Source: Streptomyces albogriseolus (GTDB taxonomy: Bacteria; Actinomycetota; Actinomycetes; Streptomycetales; Streptomycetaceae). From it: a DNA stretch of 64,000 nucleotides. This document shows positions 55,442-63,890 of the stretch, in pieces (the stretch's first letter is position 1; every line of letters starts with the position of its first letter). Both the position numbers and the translations under genes were made by a program. The DNA lies in NCBI GenBank assembly GCA_014650475.1, contig BMVA01000003.1, positions 496,001 through 560,000 on the forward strand, in the 5' to 3' direction. Under the pieces are notes generated by a model. It was not told where the DNA came from and ran no database searches. It was given only the letters and a program-made list of their open reading frames with translations.

Positions 55442-55623
55442 GGCAGAAGCACTCCGCTTCGTTAGAGGTTTCACTGACGGTGAGGATTGCGCGGCGCGGA
55501 CGGCCGGTCGTTCCTTCGGCGGGACGACGGCCGGGCGCACGCGGCGGAACCGGCGCACACGCGTGCTGCACGGAGGCGCCCCTCAGCTCGTCCGGAAACC
55601 CCGGAACGGTGGGTCGCCCCGCG

Positions 55624-56409
55624 TCAGGCGGCGAGCGCGAGTGCGGAGGCGGAGGCCGGGGGACCGCGGCGGACCACCGTGTGGTGCAGCCCCGCGGAGC
55701 GCGGCGGGAGCGGTGCGAGCAGCGCGGTGCGCGGGGTGATCGGGCCCGCCTCGGGCGCGCCGGGGAGTCCGGCGCGCAGGGCCCGCACCAGGGCGAGCGC
55801 CCCGCGGAGCGACCGCACGAGGGCGCCTTCGGCGACACCCTGCGCGGACAGGTCGGCCAGGCGCAGCAGCGCCAGGTCGCCCCGGCGCAGCAGCCATCCC
55901 GCGGCCAGCGCGGCGAGGACATGGCCGAGCAGCATCGGCAGCGACGGCAGCAGCGACTCCGCCGGTCCGGCCGTCACGGTCCCGGCCGCGTGGGTCCCGG
56001 TCCCGTGCGGGGTGATCCGGGCGTCGGCGAGGAGCCGCTGGGCCTCGGCCGGGCTGATCGCGCGGGGCCCGCACAGCAGGCGGGCGGCCTGGGCGACCAG
56101 GGCGGCGTCGGACGCGGTGCCCGTGGGCGTGCCGTGCTGCCCGAGACCGAACAGGGTGTGCAGCGCGGTCTGCCCGCCGGCCAGCAGCGCGGTGATCACC
56201 GGCAGCGGGCGGGTCCGCCCGGCGAGCGGCACGGCGACGGCGACGGCCGCGAGGAATCCCGCGCCGAGCGTCCACAGCGGGACGGCGTCGCAGGAGGCGA
56301 GCGAATGGCCTGCCCCGGCCAGCACGACACAGACCGCGGCGAACACCGCGGCCCGCAGGATCCGGAGTCCTCGTCCGGCGCGCGTCGTGCGCGGATAAGG
56401 GGCAGACAT
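55624..56409 (-). CDS. Membrane protein of unknown function in the copper cluster
   Basis: The 261-residue protein has four or five hydrophobic helices (ILRAAVFAAVCVVLAGAGHSLASC, LWTLGAGFLAAVAVAVPLAG, LPVITALLAGGQTALHTLFGL, SLLPSLPMLLGHVLAALAAGWLL) with a His-containing GHSL-type start and HGTGTHAAG in a loop. It has no recognised domain. Copper-cluster membership and His residues suggest a metal-related role, but this is only context. 182 bp separate it from ycnI. Confidence 0.7.
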   Translation of the reverse strand: MSAPYPRTTRAGRGLRILRAAVFAAVCVVLAGAGHSLASCDAVPLWTLGAGFLAAVAVAVPLAGRTRPLPVITALLAGGQTALHTLFGLGQHGTPTGTASDAALVAQAARLLCGPRAISPAEAQRLLADARITPHGTGTHAAGTVTAGPAESLLPSLPMLLGHVLAALAAGWLLRRGDLALLRLADLSAQGVAEGALVRSLRGALALVRALRAGLPGAPEAGPITPRTALLAPLPPRSAGLHHTVVRRGPPASASALALAA

Positions 56410-56629
56410 GGCGGCCTCATCATCGCACCAGCCGCCGGGGCGCCGTACGCCAGGTCCGCAAGATGAGGTACGACCGTAAGATCACCTGTGCGGTGCGGTG
56501 TCCCGCATACACCGATCGGCTCCCCGGTGCACCCGCCATATGGGCGGTCTCACGTCAACTTCGCGCTTACAGGTGACCACTCAGGGCAATACGTAACGGT
56601 ATGTCGAGCCGCAGCCAGGAGGCTGGAGC
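56410..56629. promoter_or_regulatory. Divergent promoter region, membrane protein and RsbW-like gene
   Basis: These 220 bp contain GATCACCTGTGCGG and GTAACGGTATGTCGAG near the plus-strand start, consistent with a promoter for the ATPase gene. No clear operator was found. Confidence 0.3.
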
Positions 56630-57085
56630 ATGAGCATCTGGTGGTCACTCCATCTGCGGCGTGATGCCGCCAGCGTGCCGCTCGCCCGGCGCCTGCTGCT
56701 CGGCACCATGGAGACCGCGGGCGTCGACCCCGAGATCTCCTACGACCTGTCCGTCGCCCTCAGCGAGGCCTGCGCGAACGCCGTGGAGCACGGCGGAGGC
56801 GGCACGCGCGACCACGCCTCCGAGGCGTTCCGGGTGACGGCCTACCTCGACGGCGAGAAGTGCCGCATCGAGGTCGCCGACGCCGGCCCCGGTTTCCCCG
56901 CCGCCGGGACCCGCCCCCGCCCCCAGCCCGTCCCCGCCGAGGCGGAGCACGGCCGCGGCCTCTGCCTCATCGAGCAGCTGGCCGACCACGTCCACATCGG
57001 CAACAAGCCGGGCCGGGGCGGCGCGGTGGTGAGCTTCGACAAGATCCTGAAATGGCGCGAGGACGCGCCGCTGACGGCGGTGTAG
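56630..57085 (+). CDS. RsbW-like serine kinase / histidine-kinase-type ATPase
   Basis: The 151-residue protein is a GHKL ATPase domain alone: N box ALSEACANAVEHGGG, G1 box VADAGPGFP, and G2 box HGRGLCLIEQLADHV. Streptomyces carry dozens of such anti-sigma-factor-type kinases. CAGGAGG precedes ATG 56630. Partner sigma factor or antagonist is not encoded nearby, although a GAF-PP2C gene lies 5 kb away. Confidence 0.9.
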   Translation: MSIWWSLHLRRDAASVPLARRLLLGTMETAGVDPEISYDLSVALSEACANAVEHGGGGTRDHASEAFRVTAYLDGEKCRIEVADAGPGFPAAGTRPRPQPVPAEAEHGRGLCLIEQLADHVHIGNKPGRGGAVVSFDKILKWREDAPLTAV

Positions 57086-57094
57086 CGCACAGGA

Positions 57095-57131
57095 CGAGGG
57101 CCCCTCCCGGGTGATGCGGGAGGGGCCCTCG
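57095..57131. terminator. Strong bidirectional terminator
   Basis: CGAGGGCCCCTCCCG/CGGGAGGGGCCCTCG perfect 15-bp stem with a 7-nt loop lies between convergent genes. Confidence 0.85.
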
Positions 57132-57153
57132 GCCGTACCGGCTGTCGTGCGGG

Positions 57154-59487
57154 TCAGCCGTCGGTGTTCGCCCTGCGGCGTCGCCACCAGACGAGTCCGG
57201 CGCCGGCCGCCACCGCCGCGGCGGCGATACCCGCGATCAGGCCGACGGGTGTGGTGTTACCGGTGTCGGCGAGGCCGCCGTCGGGGTCCTTCGGGCCGGG
57301 TGCCGCGGTGGCCGGGGAGGATGCGCTCGGTGACGGCTCCGGAGCCGACGGGGAGGGGGTCGGCGTCGGGTCCGGCTGTTCCGTACCGCTCGGGGTCGGG
57401 GTAGGAGTCGGGGTCGGTGTGGGCGTGCCGCCCTCGGAACGTCCGGCGCTGTTGCCGCCGAACATCAGGTAGCCCTCCTTGTGCGGGTCGTCGGCGATCG
57501 TGTCCACCGCGAAGCCGACCGTGCGGGGCTTGTAGCGCTGCTCGGTGCGGAAGCGCAGTTCGTTCATGTTGCGCTTGGGCTGCTTGGAGAAGTCGACTCC
57601 GCCCACGGTGTAGACGTAGACCTCTTCGCCGTTGCTCCACTCGTACTTGAAGGTGCCCTCGGTGAACGCCTTGTAGTACCGGTCCCAGACCTGCTTGCCC
57701 GTCCAGTCCTGGTGGGGCGCGCGCAGCGGCCAGCGGGACACGTCGTTGCTGTTGATGATCCTGCGGTACTCGGCCGGCATGTCCGCGGCGTTCTGGCGGA
57801 CCCACTCGGCCGCCACGCGGGCGGTGTAGACGCGGCGCAGATCGGCGTAGTAGTCGCCCTCGTTGACCTTCTTCTCGACCAGCGGGGTGATGTAGCGGTC
57901 GAGCACACGGTCGGACTGCTGCTTCTCCGCCTCGGACAGGTCGCAGCCCTCCCCGCCGGGCGGCTGCGTCGTGGTCTCCTGCGGCACCGTGGAGAGCTTC
58001 AGCGGTGTGTCCAGGATGTGGATCCCGCCGTTCTCCTCCCGCACGACGGCGGTCTCCGGCTCGATCCAGTACCGGAAGCCCGCCCAGCAGGGGAAACCGT
58101 TGCGCTGGGGTAGCGCGTTCATGAAGTCACGGCCCGCGTCGGTCTTGGGATCCATGGCCTTGAAGATGTCGTGCTTCAGCTCGAGGTCGGCCTCCAGCAG
58201 CACCCGGCCGGCATCCGTGCTGCCGAACTTCGCGTCGATGATCCGGTCCGGCTCGTCCGGGTTCAGGTTGACCCAGAACGTCGACGGGTCGAGGGCCAGC
58301 CAGGTGAAGAACGAGTCGGAGATCAGGTTGCCCTTCTCCTGGCCGCCCCATCCGGCCGCGTACTCGTCCTCCACCGTCTTGGCGGAGAACGCGTAGTTCA
58401 GCCCCTTGCCGCCCTTGCCCTTGCCGATGTACCGCAGGTCGAGCGTGGTGAAGTCGATGCCGCCGAGACCGCGGTTCATCAAGGAGCGCTGCCCGGTCCG
58501 GCCGAGGCGGTCGAGCTGCTCCTTGAGCGTCTGCGGGTTGGGCGGTGACTGGCGGATGACCTGGTTGCCCGAGCCCCGCGAGCCGGTGGAGGTGCCGTTG
58601 CCGGGCGACATGGTCGTGCCGTTCGCGCGGTACGGGCCGTTCTCGGTGCCCTTAGGCGGCACGCCCCGGTGGTGGGACTGGTAGTCGTAGGACCGGACCC
58701 GGTCCCGTCCGAGCGTGTCCTGGCCGGCTGTCCCCTTCAGCTCCGCCATGAACTTCTTGGCGTCGCTGGTCTGCTTCTCGGCGAACACGTAGGTGTACTT
58801 GTACGAGCGCCAGCCGGGGTTCTTGGCCCAGGCGCGGTCCGCGGGCTTCTCGCGGCCGTCGGGGCTGCCGTTGGACTTGACCTCGACGATCTCCCTGGTG
58901 CGCTTGTTGTAGGCGTCCAGACGGCGCAGATGACGGTCCCCGGTGTCCGGGTCCGTGAAGTAGAACTCCTTCTCGCAGATCCAGTCCGGCCCCGTCAGGC
59001 CCATCTCCCGCACGACCTTGGCCATGAACGCCTTGCCGCGCGCGTCGAAGCCCTGGTTGGGGATGTAGACCTTCGACAGGTAGTCGGCGAAGTTCTTCCA
59101 CCGCTTCTGCGCGTTGAAGCGGGCGTAGATGCGCCGGGGGTCGTCGTGGCCGTACTGCTTGTAGTCGGTGCCCGCGGCGTCCAGTTCCGCCTGGGTGGGG
59201 TTGAGGCCGTCGAACTGCAGGCCAGGGTTGACGTAGTCGTAGGTGTCCCACCGGTCCACCGCGCGAGAGGCGTCCCCTTGCGGCAGGCGGCCGGTGGGGA
59301 CGTTCTTGATCCCGTACATCTCGTCGCAGCGCTTGCCGGGCTTGGGACGCGGCAGCGGTGCGGCCTCGGCGGTGTCGAGCAGGGGCAGGCCGGTGACGGC
59401 CATGACGGTGGCGCAGGCGAGCGCGATCACACCGCGGCTCACCACGCGCCATGAGCGTGCGCGTATGCGTGGTTTCACGTGAAACAT
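57154..59487 (-). CDS. LAXTG-anchored surface protein with PD-(D/E)XK-like core
   Basis: The 777-residue protein has a signal peptide (about 1-42, ending TAEA), a large extracellular region and a sortase signal: LADTG (739-743), hydrophobic helix, RRRRA tail. LAXTG is the class E sortase motif of Streptomyces. In the N-terminal half, residues 170-204 read ICEKEFYFTDPDTG...RLDAYNKRTREIVEVKS, matching a D-x(n)-E-x-K nuclease core (Asp191, Glu202, Lys204). A Thr/Pro-rich stalk (PTPTPTPTP) lies before the anchor. Start is ATG 59487 or GTG 59478; the latter has better Shine-Dalgarno spacing. No toxin or immunity gene is seen next to it. Confidence 0.75.
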   Translation of the reverse strand: MFHVKPRIRARSWRVVSRGVIALACATVMAVTGLPLLDTAEAAPLPRPKPGKRCDEMYGIKNVPTGRLPQGDASRAVDRWDTYDYVNPGLQFDGLNPTQAELDAAGTDYKQYGHDDPRRIYARFNAQKRWKNFADYLSKVYIPNQGFDARGKAFMAKVVREMGLTGPDWICEKEFYFTDPDTGDRHLRRLDAYNKRTREIVEVKSNGSPDGREKPADRAWAKNPGWRSYKYTYVFAEKQTSDAKKFMAELKGTAGQDTLGRDRVRSYDYQSHHRGVPPKGTENGPYRANGTTMSPGNGTSTGSRGSGNQVIRQSPPNPQTLKEQLDRLGRTGQRSLMNRGLGGIDFTTLDLRYIGKGKGGKGLNYAFSAKTVEDEYAAGWGGQEKGNLISDSFFTWLALDPSTFWVNLNPDEPDRIIDAKFGSTDAGRVLLEADLELKHDIFKAMDPKTDAGRDFMNALPQRNGFPCWAGFRYWIEPETAVVREENGGIHILDTPLKLSTVPQETTTQPPGGEGCDLSEAEKQQSDRVLDRYITPLVEKKVNEGDYYADLRRVYTARVAAEWVRQNAADMPAEYRRIINSNDVSRWPLRAPHQDWTGKQVWDRYYKAFTEGTFKYEWSNGEEVYVYTVGGVDFSKQPKRNMNELRFRTEQRYKPRTVGFAVDTIADDPHKEGYLMFGGNSAGRSEGGTPTPTPTPTPTPSGTEQPDPTPTPSPSAPEPSPSASSPATAAPGPKDPDGGLADTGNTTPVGLIAGIAAAAVAAGAGLVWWRRRRANTDG
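59472..59485. other. parS: parS site, perfect match, at the LAXTG gene start
   Basis: GTTTCACGTGAAAC covers codons 1-5 of the LAXTG protein frame (FHVK); its central GTG is a possible start. Confidence 0.9.
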
Positions 59488-59679
59488 CCCCCGGGGACCC
59501 ACAGGTCCGTGCGTGCCCCGCGCGACCCCGGGCCCCCGTTGGTCGATGGTGTCGCGCAAGACCCGTCACACTAGGGCCTGGCTTCGCTCACGCAACCGGG
59601 TTTCACCGGCATGGCATGTGTCAATTCCGTGCAGACGCCGGGACGTTCCGGTCGCGGCGGGCGACTAGGCTTGGCAGGC

Positions 59680-60225
59680 GTGAGCGAGGACATGCAGGAC
59701 GGGGAAGACGAGCACGCCGTCGCCGAGCGCATCGACACGGCGCATGCGGACAACCCGCGCCTGTCGGCGTGGCTGGCCGAACAGCAGGGCCGCTTCGCCG
59801 AGTGGGCCCAGCGGTACGGCGGCGGCTGGGACTTCTCCGAACGCTCCCTCGACCGGCTCGAGAGCCTCGTGCGGGAACACTTCACCGGCGTGGACGACCT
59901 GCTCGCCCAGGAGGACACGCTGTTGGCCCAGGTGGCCTGCTGGTACCTCGGAGAGGTGCACAACCGGTGCCGCGGAACCCAGTGGCGCATGGACCCGGAC
60001 CCCGTCGGCACCCACCCGTGGTCCCGGCGTCCGTACGTGATCGTCCCGTTCGAGCGGATCGACGACTACCGGGACGAGGAAGGCATCGACTACGACGCCC
60101 GTCCTCAGCACGCCCCGCTGTCCAGCCTCATGAAGGTCCTGCGCGCACCCGCCGACCGCACCGGGGACGCTGCCGGAGTGCCGTCCCTCCGCGCCGAACT
60201 CGACGACTACGGTCCGCACGCCTGA
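59680..60225 (+). CDS. Conserved hypothetical protein, possibly leaderless
   Basis: The 181-residue protein has no recognised domain: ERIDTAHADNPRLSAWLAEQQGRFAEWAQRYGGGWDFSERSLDRLESLVREHFTGVDDLLAQEDTLLAQVACWYLGEVHNRCRGTQWRMDPDP, mostly helical with conserved Trp/Arg residues. GTG 59680 lies 10 bases after TAGGCT, a -10-like box, and has no Shine-Dalgarno, so a leaderless transcript is likely. ATG 59692 is an alternative. Followed by a terminator. Confidence 0.75.
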   Translation: MSEDMQDGEDEHAVAERIDTAHADNPRLSAWLAEQQGRFAEWAQRYGGGWDFSERSLDRLESLVREHFTGVDDLLAQEDTLLAQVACWYLGEVHNRCRGTQWRMDPDPVGTHPWSRRPYVIVPFERIDDYRDEEGIDYDARPQHAPLSSLMKVLRAPADRTGDAAGVPSLRAELDDYGPHA

Positions 60226-60243
60226 CGGTCCCCGCCCAACGCC

Positions 60244-60277
60244 CGACGGCCGGGCACGCCTGCATGCCCGGCCGTCG
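60244..60277. terminator. Bidirectional terminator
   Basis: CGACGGCCGGGCA/TGCCCGGCCGTCG perfect 13-bp stem with an 8-nt loop lies between the convergent 59680-60225 and pepP genes. Confidence 0.8.
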
Positions 60278-60294
60278 TACTGCGGTGATGTGCG

Positions 60295-61758
60295 TCAGCC
60301 CTTGAGGCCCGCCATCCACGCCTCCACCTCGTCCGAGCGGCGGGGCAGGGCGGACGACAGGTTCCGGTTGCCGTCCTCGGTGACCAGGATGTCGTCCTCG
60401 ATGCGGACGCCGATGCCCCGGTACTCCTCGGGCACCGTCAGGTCGTCGGCCTGGAAGTACAGACCCGGCTCCACGGTGAGGACCATGCCCGGCTCGAGCG
60501 TGCCGTCGACATAGGTCTCGGTGCGCGCGGCGGCGCAGTCGTGGACGTCCATACCGAGCATGTGACCGGTCCCGTGCAGCGTCCAGCGGCGCTGCAGACC
60601 CAGCTCCAGCACCCGCTCCACCGGGCCCTCGACCAGGCCCCACTCGACGAGCCGCTCGGCCAGCACGTGCTGCGCGGCGTCGTGGAAGTCGCGGTACTTG
60701 GCGCCCGGCTTCACCGCCGCGATGCCCGCCTCCTGGGCGTCGTACACGGCGTCGTAGATCTTCTTCTGCAGTTCGGTGTAGCGGCCGTTGACCGGCAGCG
60801 TCCGCGTGACGTCGGCGGTGTAGTACGTGTGCGTCTCCACGCCGGCGTCGAGCAGCAGCAGGTCGCCGGAGCGGACCGGGCCGTCGTTGCGCACCCAGTG
60901 CAGGGTGCAGGCGTGCGGGCCTGCCGCGCAGATGGAGCCGTAGCCGACGTCGTTGCCCTCGACGCGGGCGCGCAGGAAGAACGTTCCCTCGATGTAGCGC
61001 TCGCTGGTGGCCTCGGCCTTGTCGAGGACCTTCACCACGTCCTCGAAGCCGCGCACGGTGGAGTCGACGGCCTTCTGCAGCTCGCCGATCTCGAAGTCGT
61101 CCTTGACCAGCCGCATCTCGGAGAGGAAGACGCGCAGTTCCTCGTCGCGCTCGGCGGTGACCTTGTCGGTCAGCGCCGCCTCGATCCCGGCGTCGTAGCC
61201 GCGCACCACGCGGACCGGGCCGGTGGCCTCGCGCAGCGCGCCGGCCAGCTCGCGGACGTCGGAGGCGGGGATGCCGTACCGCTTCTCGGCCTCGGTGAGG
61301 GAGTGGCGCCGGCCCACCCACAGCTCGCCCTGCCCGTCCAGCCAGAACTCGCCGTTCTCGCGGTTGGAGCGGGGCAGGAGGTAGACCGTCTCCTTGTGGC
61401 CGTCGGCCGTCGGCTCCATGACGAGGACGCCGTCCTCCGTCTGGTTGCCGGTGAGGTAGGCGTACTCGACGGACGCGCGGAAGGGGTACTCCGTGTCGTT
61501 CGAGCGGGTCTTCAGGTTGCCCGCGGGGATCACCAGGCGCTCACCGGGGAAGCGGGCGGACAGCGCCGCGCGGCGGGCGGCGGTCTCGGCGGCCTGCGGG
61601 ATCGGTTCCAGGTCGCGCAGCTCCGTGTCGGCCCAGCCGCTCTTCATGTTCTCGGCCAGCTCGTCGGACACGCCCGGGTACAGGCCGTTCTTCCGCTGCT
61701 TGACGGGCTCCTCGTCGGCAGTCTCCGGGGTCTCCGGCAGCTCCTCCGCCACGGTCAT
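60295..61758 (-). CDS. pepP: Xaa-Pro aminopeptidase (aminopeptidase P)
   Basis: The 487-residue M24B metallopeptidase has an N-terminal creatinase-like domain (about 1-220) and a pita-bread catalytic domain. Metal ligands lie in LLLLDAGVETHTYYTADVTRTLPV (DAG...D), HGTGHMLGMDVHD (His) and LTVEPGLYF (Glu), with a final Glu in GIGVRIEDDILVTEDG. It removes N-terminal residues before proline and uses Mn2+. ATG 61758 has GAGGAGG seven bases upstream. Confidence 0.96.
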   Translation of the reverse strand: MTVAEELPETPETADEEPVKQRKNGLYPGVSDELAENMKSGWADTELRDLEPIPQAAETAARRAALSARFPGERLVIPAGNLKTRSNDTEYPFRASVEYAYLTGNQTEDGVLVMEPTADGHKETVYLLPRSNRENGEFWLDGQGELWVGRRHSLTEAEKRYGIPASDVRELAGALREATGPVRVVRGYDAGIEAALTDKVTAERDEELRVFLSEMRLVKDDFEIGELQKAVDSTVRGFEDVVKVLDKAEATSERYIEGTFFLRARVEGNDVGYGSICAAGPHACTLHWVRNDGPVRSGDLLLLDAGVETHTYYTADVTRTLPVNGRYTELQKKIYDAVYDAQEAGIAAVKPGAKYRDFHDAAQHVLAERLVEWGLVEGPVERVLELGLQRRWTLHGTGHMLGMDVHDCAAARTETYVDGTLEPGMVLTVEPGLYFQADDLTVPEEYRGIGVRIEDDILVTEDGNRNLSSALPRRSDEVEAWMAGLKG

Positions 61759-61875
61759 CCTCCTCGATACGGCACTGGACCACCCCCATCGTACGGTCGG
61801 GTGGAAACGGACGAACCGGGGAAGTGCCTGTTACCTCGGGGGCACGCGGAGTGAGCGGCGCGTGTGCCGGGCGGG

Positions 61876-63387
61876 TCAGTCGAAGCGCGCCGCGAGCAGC
61901 ACCACGTCCTCCGAGGTGTCCGACTCCTCCGCGCCCTCGGGCAGCACCGCCCGCAGCACGTGGTCGGCGACGGCGCCCGGGTCGCGGCGCAGCGCCCGCG
62001 GCACCCCGGCCGCGGCGGCGTGCAGCCGGGCGAAGGCGCGGTCGGTCGGGTCGCCGGTGCGGTGCAGCAGCCCGTCGGTGTAGAGCAGCACCGTGTCGCC
62101 CGCCTCGGCCTGCACCTCCACGCTGGGCGCCTCCCAGCAGGCGAGCATCCCGAGCGGGGCCGAGACGGAGGTCTCCACGAACTCGGTGCGGCGCTCACCG
62201 AGCAGCAGCGGCGGGCTGTGTCCCGCCCCGGCCAGGGTGATCCGGCGCACCGCGGGCTCGCAGTAGCCGAACAGCGCGGTGGCCGACCGGGCCGGCTCGG
62301 TCAGCCGCAGCAGCAGCTCCAGGTCGGACAGGACGGCGACCGGGTCCTCCCCCTCCATCACGGCGTACGCCCGCAGCGACGCCCGCAGTCGGCCCATCGC
62401 GGCGACCGCGCTGGGGCCGGAGCCGGTGACGGAGCCGACGGCGAGACCGAGCGCGGCGTCCGGCAGCGGCAGCGCGTCGTACCAGTCGCCCCCGCCGCTC
62501 GGGCAGGTGCGGTGGCGGGCGGCGAGCTGCACGCCGGCCACCCGCGGCAGGCGGGAGGGCAGCAGCTCCTCGGTCATCGTGGCCATCGACGCGCGCGTGT
62601 GCTCCAGTTCGAGGAGCCGGGCGAGGTGCTCCGCGGCGTGCCGGACGTACAGACCCACGAGGTGGCGCTGCCGCTCGGCGGGTTCGGCGGGCTCGTCGTA
62701 GAGCCAGACGACGGCGCCGAGGCGTCCGGCGGAGTCGGTGGCGAGGGGAAGGGCGTAGCTCGCGGCGTAGCCGAGGCGGGCGGCGACCTCGCGGTGCCGG
62801 GGGTCGAGGCCCTTCTCGGCGAACAGATCGGGCTCGGTGACACCGTCGTCCCCGCCGGGCAGCCCGTCGAGGATCCGGGTGTGCGGCAGGGCGGCGCGCG
62901 GCACCGTCTCCATGTGGCCGAGGTCCGCGCGGCCCAGGCCGTAGCCGGCGGTGGTGGACGGCCCGCGGCCGTCGGCGGGCTCCAGGGCGACGAGTCCGCG
63001 CCGTGCGCCCACCAGGGCGGCGCCCGCGCGCAGCAGTTCGTCCAGCGCGGCGTCGAGCGTGCCGGCGCGGACCAGGCGCTCGGTCAGTTCATGGAGGGTC
63101 GTGAGGTCCGAGACCCAGCCGGCGAGGCGGTCCTGGAGCAGCGCGCCCGGAGCGTTCTTGGGATGTGCCGCGGTCGACGGGGCGGTGCCCGTGGCGGGCG
63201 GGACAGTGTGTGCGGGGGAGGGAACCGTTGAATCGATTCCGGCCACTTTCGGAGGGTGCGGAGCGTTCATGGCGTCCGGCTTTCCGGCCGGTGCATACTG
63301 CTCAAAAGCATCGCAAACCCCCATGTCGTTCTGCGTCGCCGGCAGTGTCTCCACATGTACACGTACTCGTGAGGAGATGTCCAGCAT
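61876..63387 (-). CDS. GAF-PP2C phosphatase (SpoIIE/RsbU type), metal site altered
   Basis: The 503-residue protein has a low-complexity N-terminus (about 1-80), a GAF domain (about 95-240) and a PP2C phosphatase domain (about 265-500). Asp301 and Asp304 (GGGDWYDAL) are the first metal site. Where most family members have G-D-V, this has Gly318-Ser319-Val320, so a second metal Asp is missing. The later AGHSPPLLL, LYTDGL and SEDVVLL motifs remain. Such enzymes dephosphorylate anti-anti-sigma factors in response to the GAF ligand. ATG 63387 is chosen (AGGA upstream); ATG 63324 is an alternative. Confidence 0.9.
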   Translation of the reverse strand: MLDISSRVRVHVETLPATQNDMGVCDAFEQYAPAGKPDAMNAPHPPKVAGIDSTVPSPAHTVPPATGTAPSTAAHPKNAPGALLQDRLAGWVSDLTTLHELTERLVRAGTLDAALDELLRAGAALVGARRGLVALEPADGRGPSTTAGYGLGRADLGHMETVPRAALPHTRILDGLPGGDDGVTEPDLFAEKGLDPRHREVAARLGYAASYALPLATDSAGRLGAVVWLYDEPAEPAERQRHLVGLYVRHAAEHLARLLELEHTRASMATMTEELLPSRLPRVAGVQLAARHRTCPSGGGDWYDALPLPDAALGLAVGSVTGSGPSAVAAMGRLRASLRAYAVMEGEDPVAVLSDLELLLRLTEPARSATALFGYCEPAVRRITLAGAGHSPPLLLGERRTEFVETSVSAPLGMLACWEAPSVEVQAEAGDTVLLYTDGLLHRTGDPTDRAFARLHAAAAGVPRALRRDPGAVADHVLRAVLPEGAEESDTSEDVVLLAARFD

Positions 63388-63890
63388 TGTCCTGCTGGAA
63401 TTCCTGGTGTCCGTGTGACGGGGGAGAACTCCCGGCGGACCTCTTGCCGAAATTCAAAGTTGGCTTGAAACTGCCTCAGGGGGAGGCTTACTGCGGTCGA
63501 CTGGCCTTGCTCGACGGAGCGTCACAGCGGTCGTGATGGGTACGTACTCGGGGAAGGCCGGGGGCGGTTGGGGAATCGCCCGGGAACCTGGCGACGGACC
63601 CGGGCGTCTTAACCACTGACGACCGTGCCCCATCCTCCCGTGGCGGAGGCGGAGAGAACCACGCGCGACGGTAAACGCCAGACTTCGCCACCCCACGCCG
63701 TACCCGTACTTCTGATAAACGCTGTATGGGTGGAACGGCCGCGGAGGCAGCCCATGCCCGGCCCTTAGGGGTTCCCCCTGCCCGGCACGGGGGTGTGATG
63801 CGCCAACAGGTACGCACAGTGAAGTGATCGACACATGACGTGAGTGGTCCACGGTGTTGCCAGGCGTGCAACGGAAAGGAACGAGCGCTC
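63388..63890. promoter_or_regulatory. Gene-free region before the primase-like gene
   Basis: These 503 bp separate divergent genes. GATAAACGCTGTATGGGT near 63713-63730 looks promoter-like. Near 63601-63634 the minus strand has a tRNA D-arm-like stretch that lacks a matching acceptor (see rejected). GGCACGG/CCGTGCC-like pairings are weak. Confidence 0.35.

Noticed and set aside
63560-63650. tRNA-Glu-like D-arm sequence on the minus strand (GTCGTCAGTGGTTAAGACGC near 63603-63622)
   Set aside because: The D-arm resembles tRNA, but no 7-bp acceptor stem, anticodon stem or standard T-arm could be paired. At most a degenerate remnant or chance similarity.
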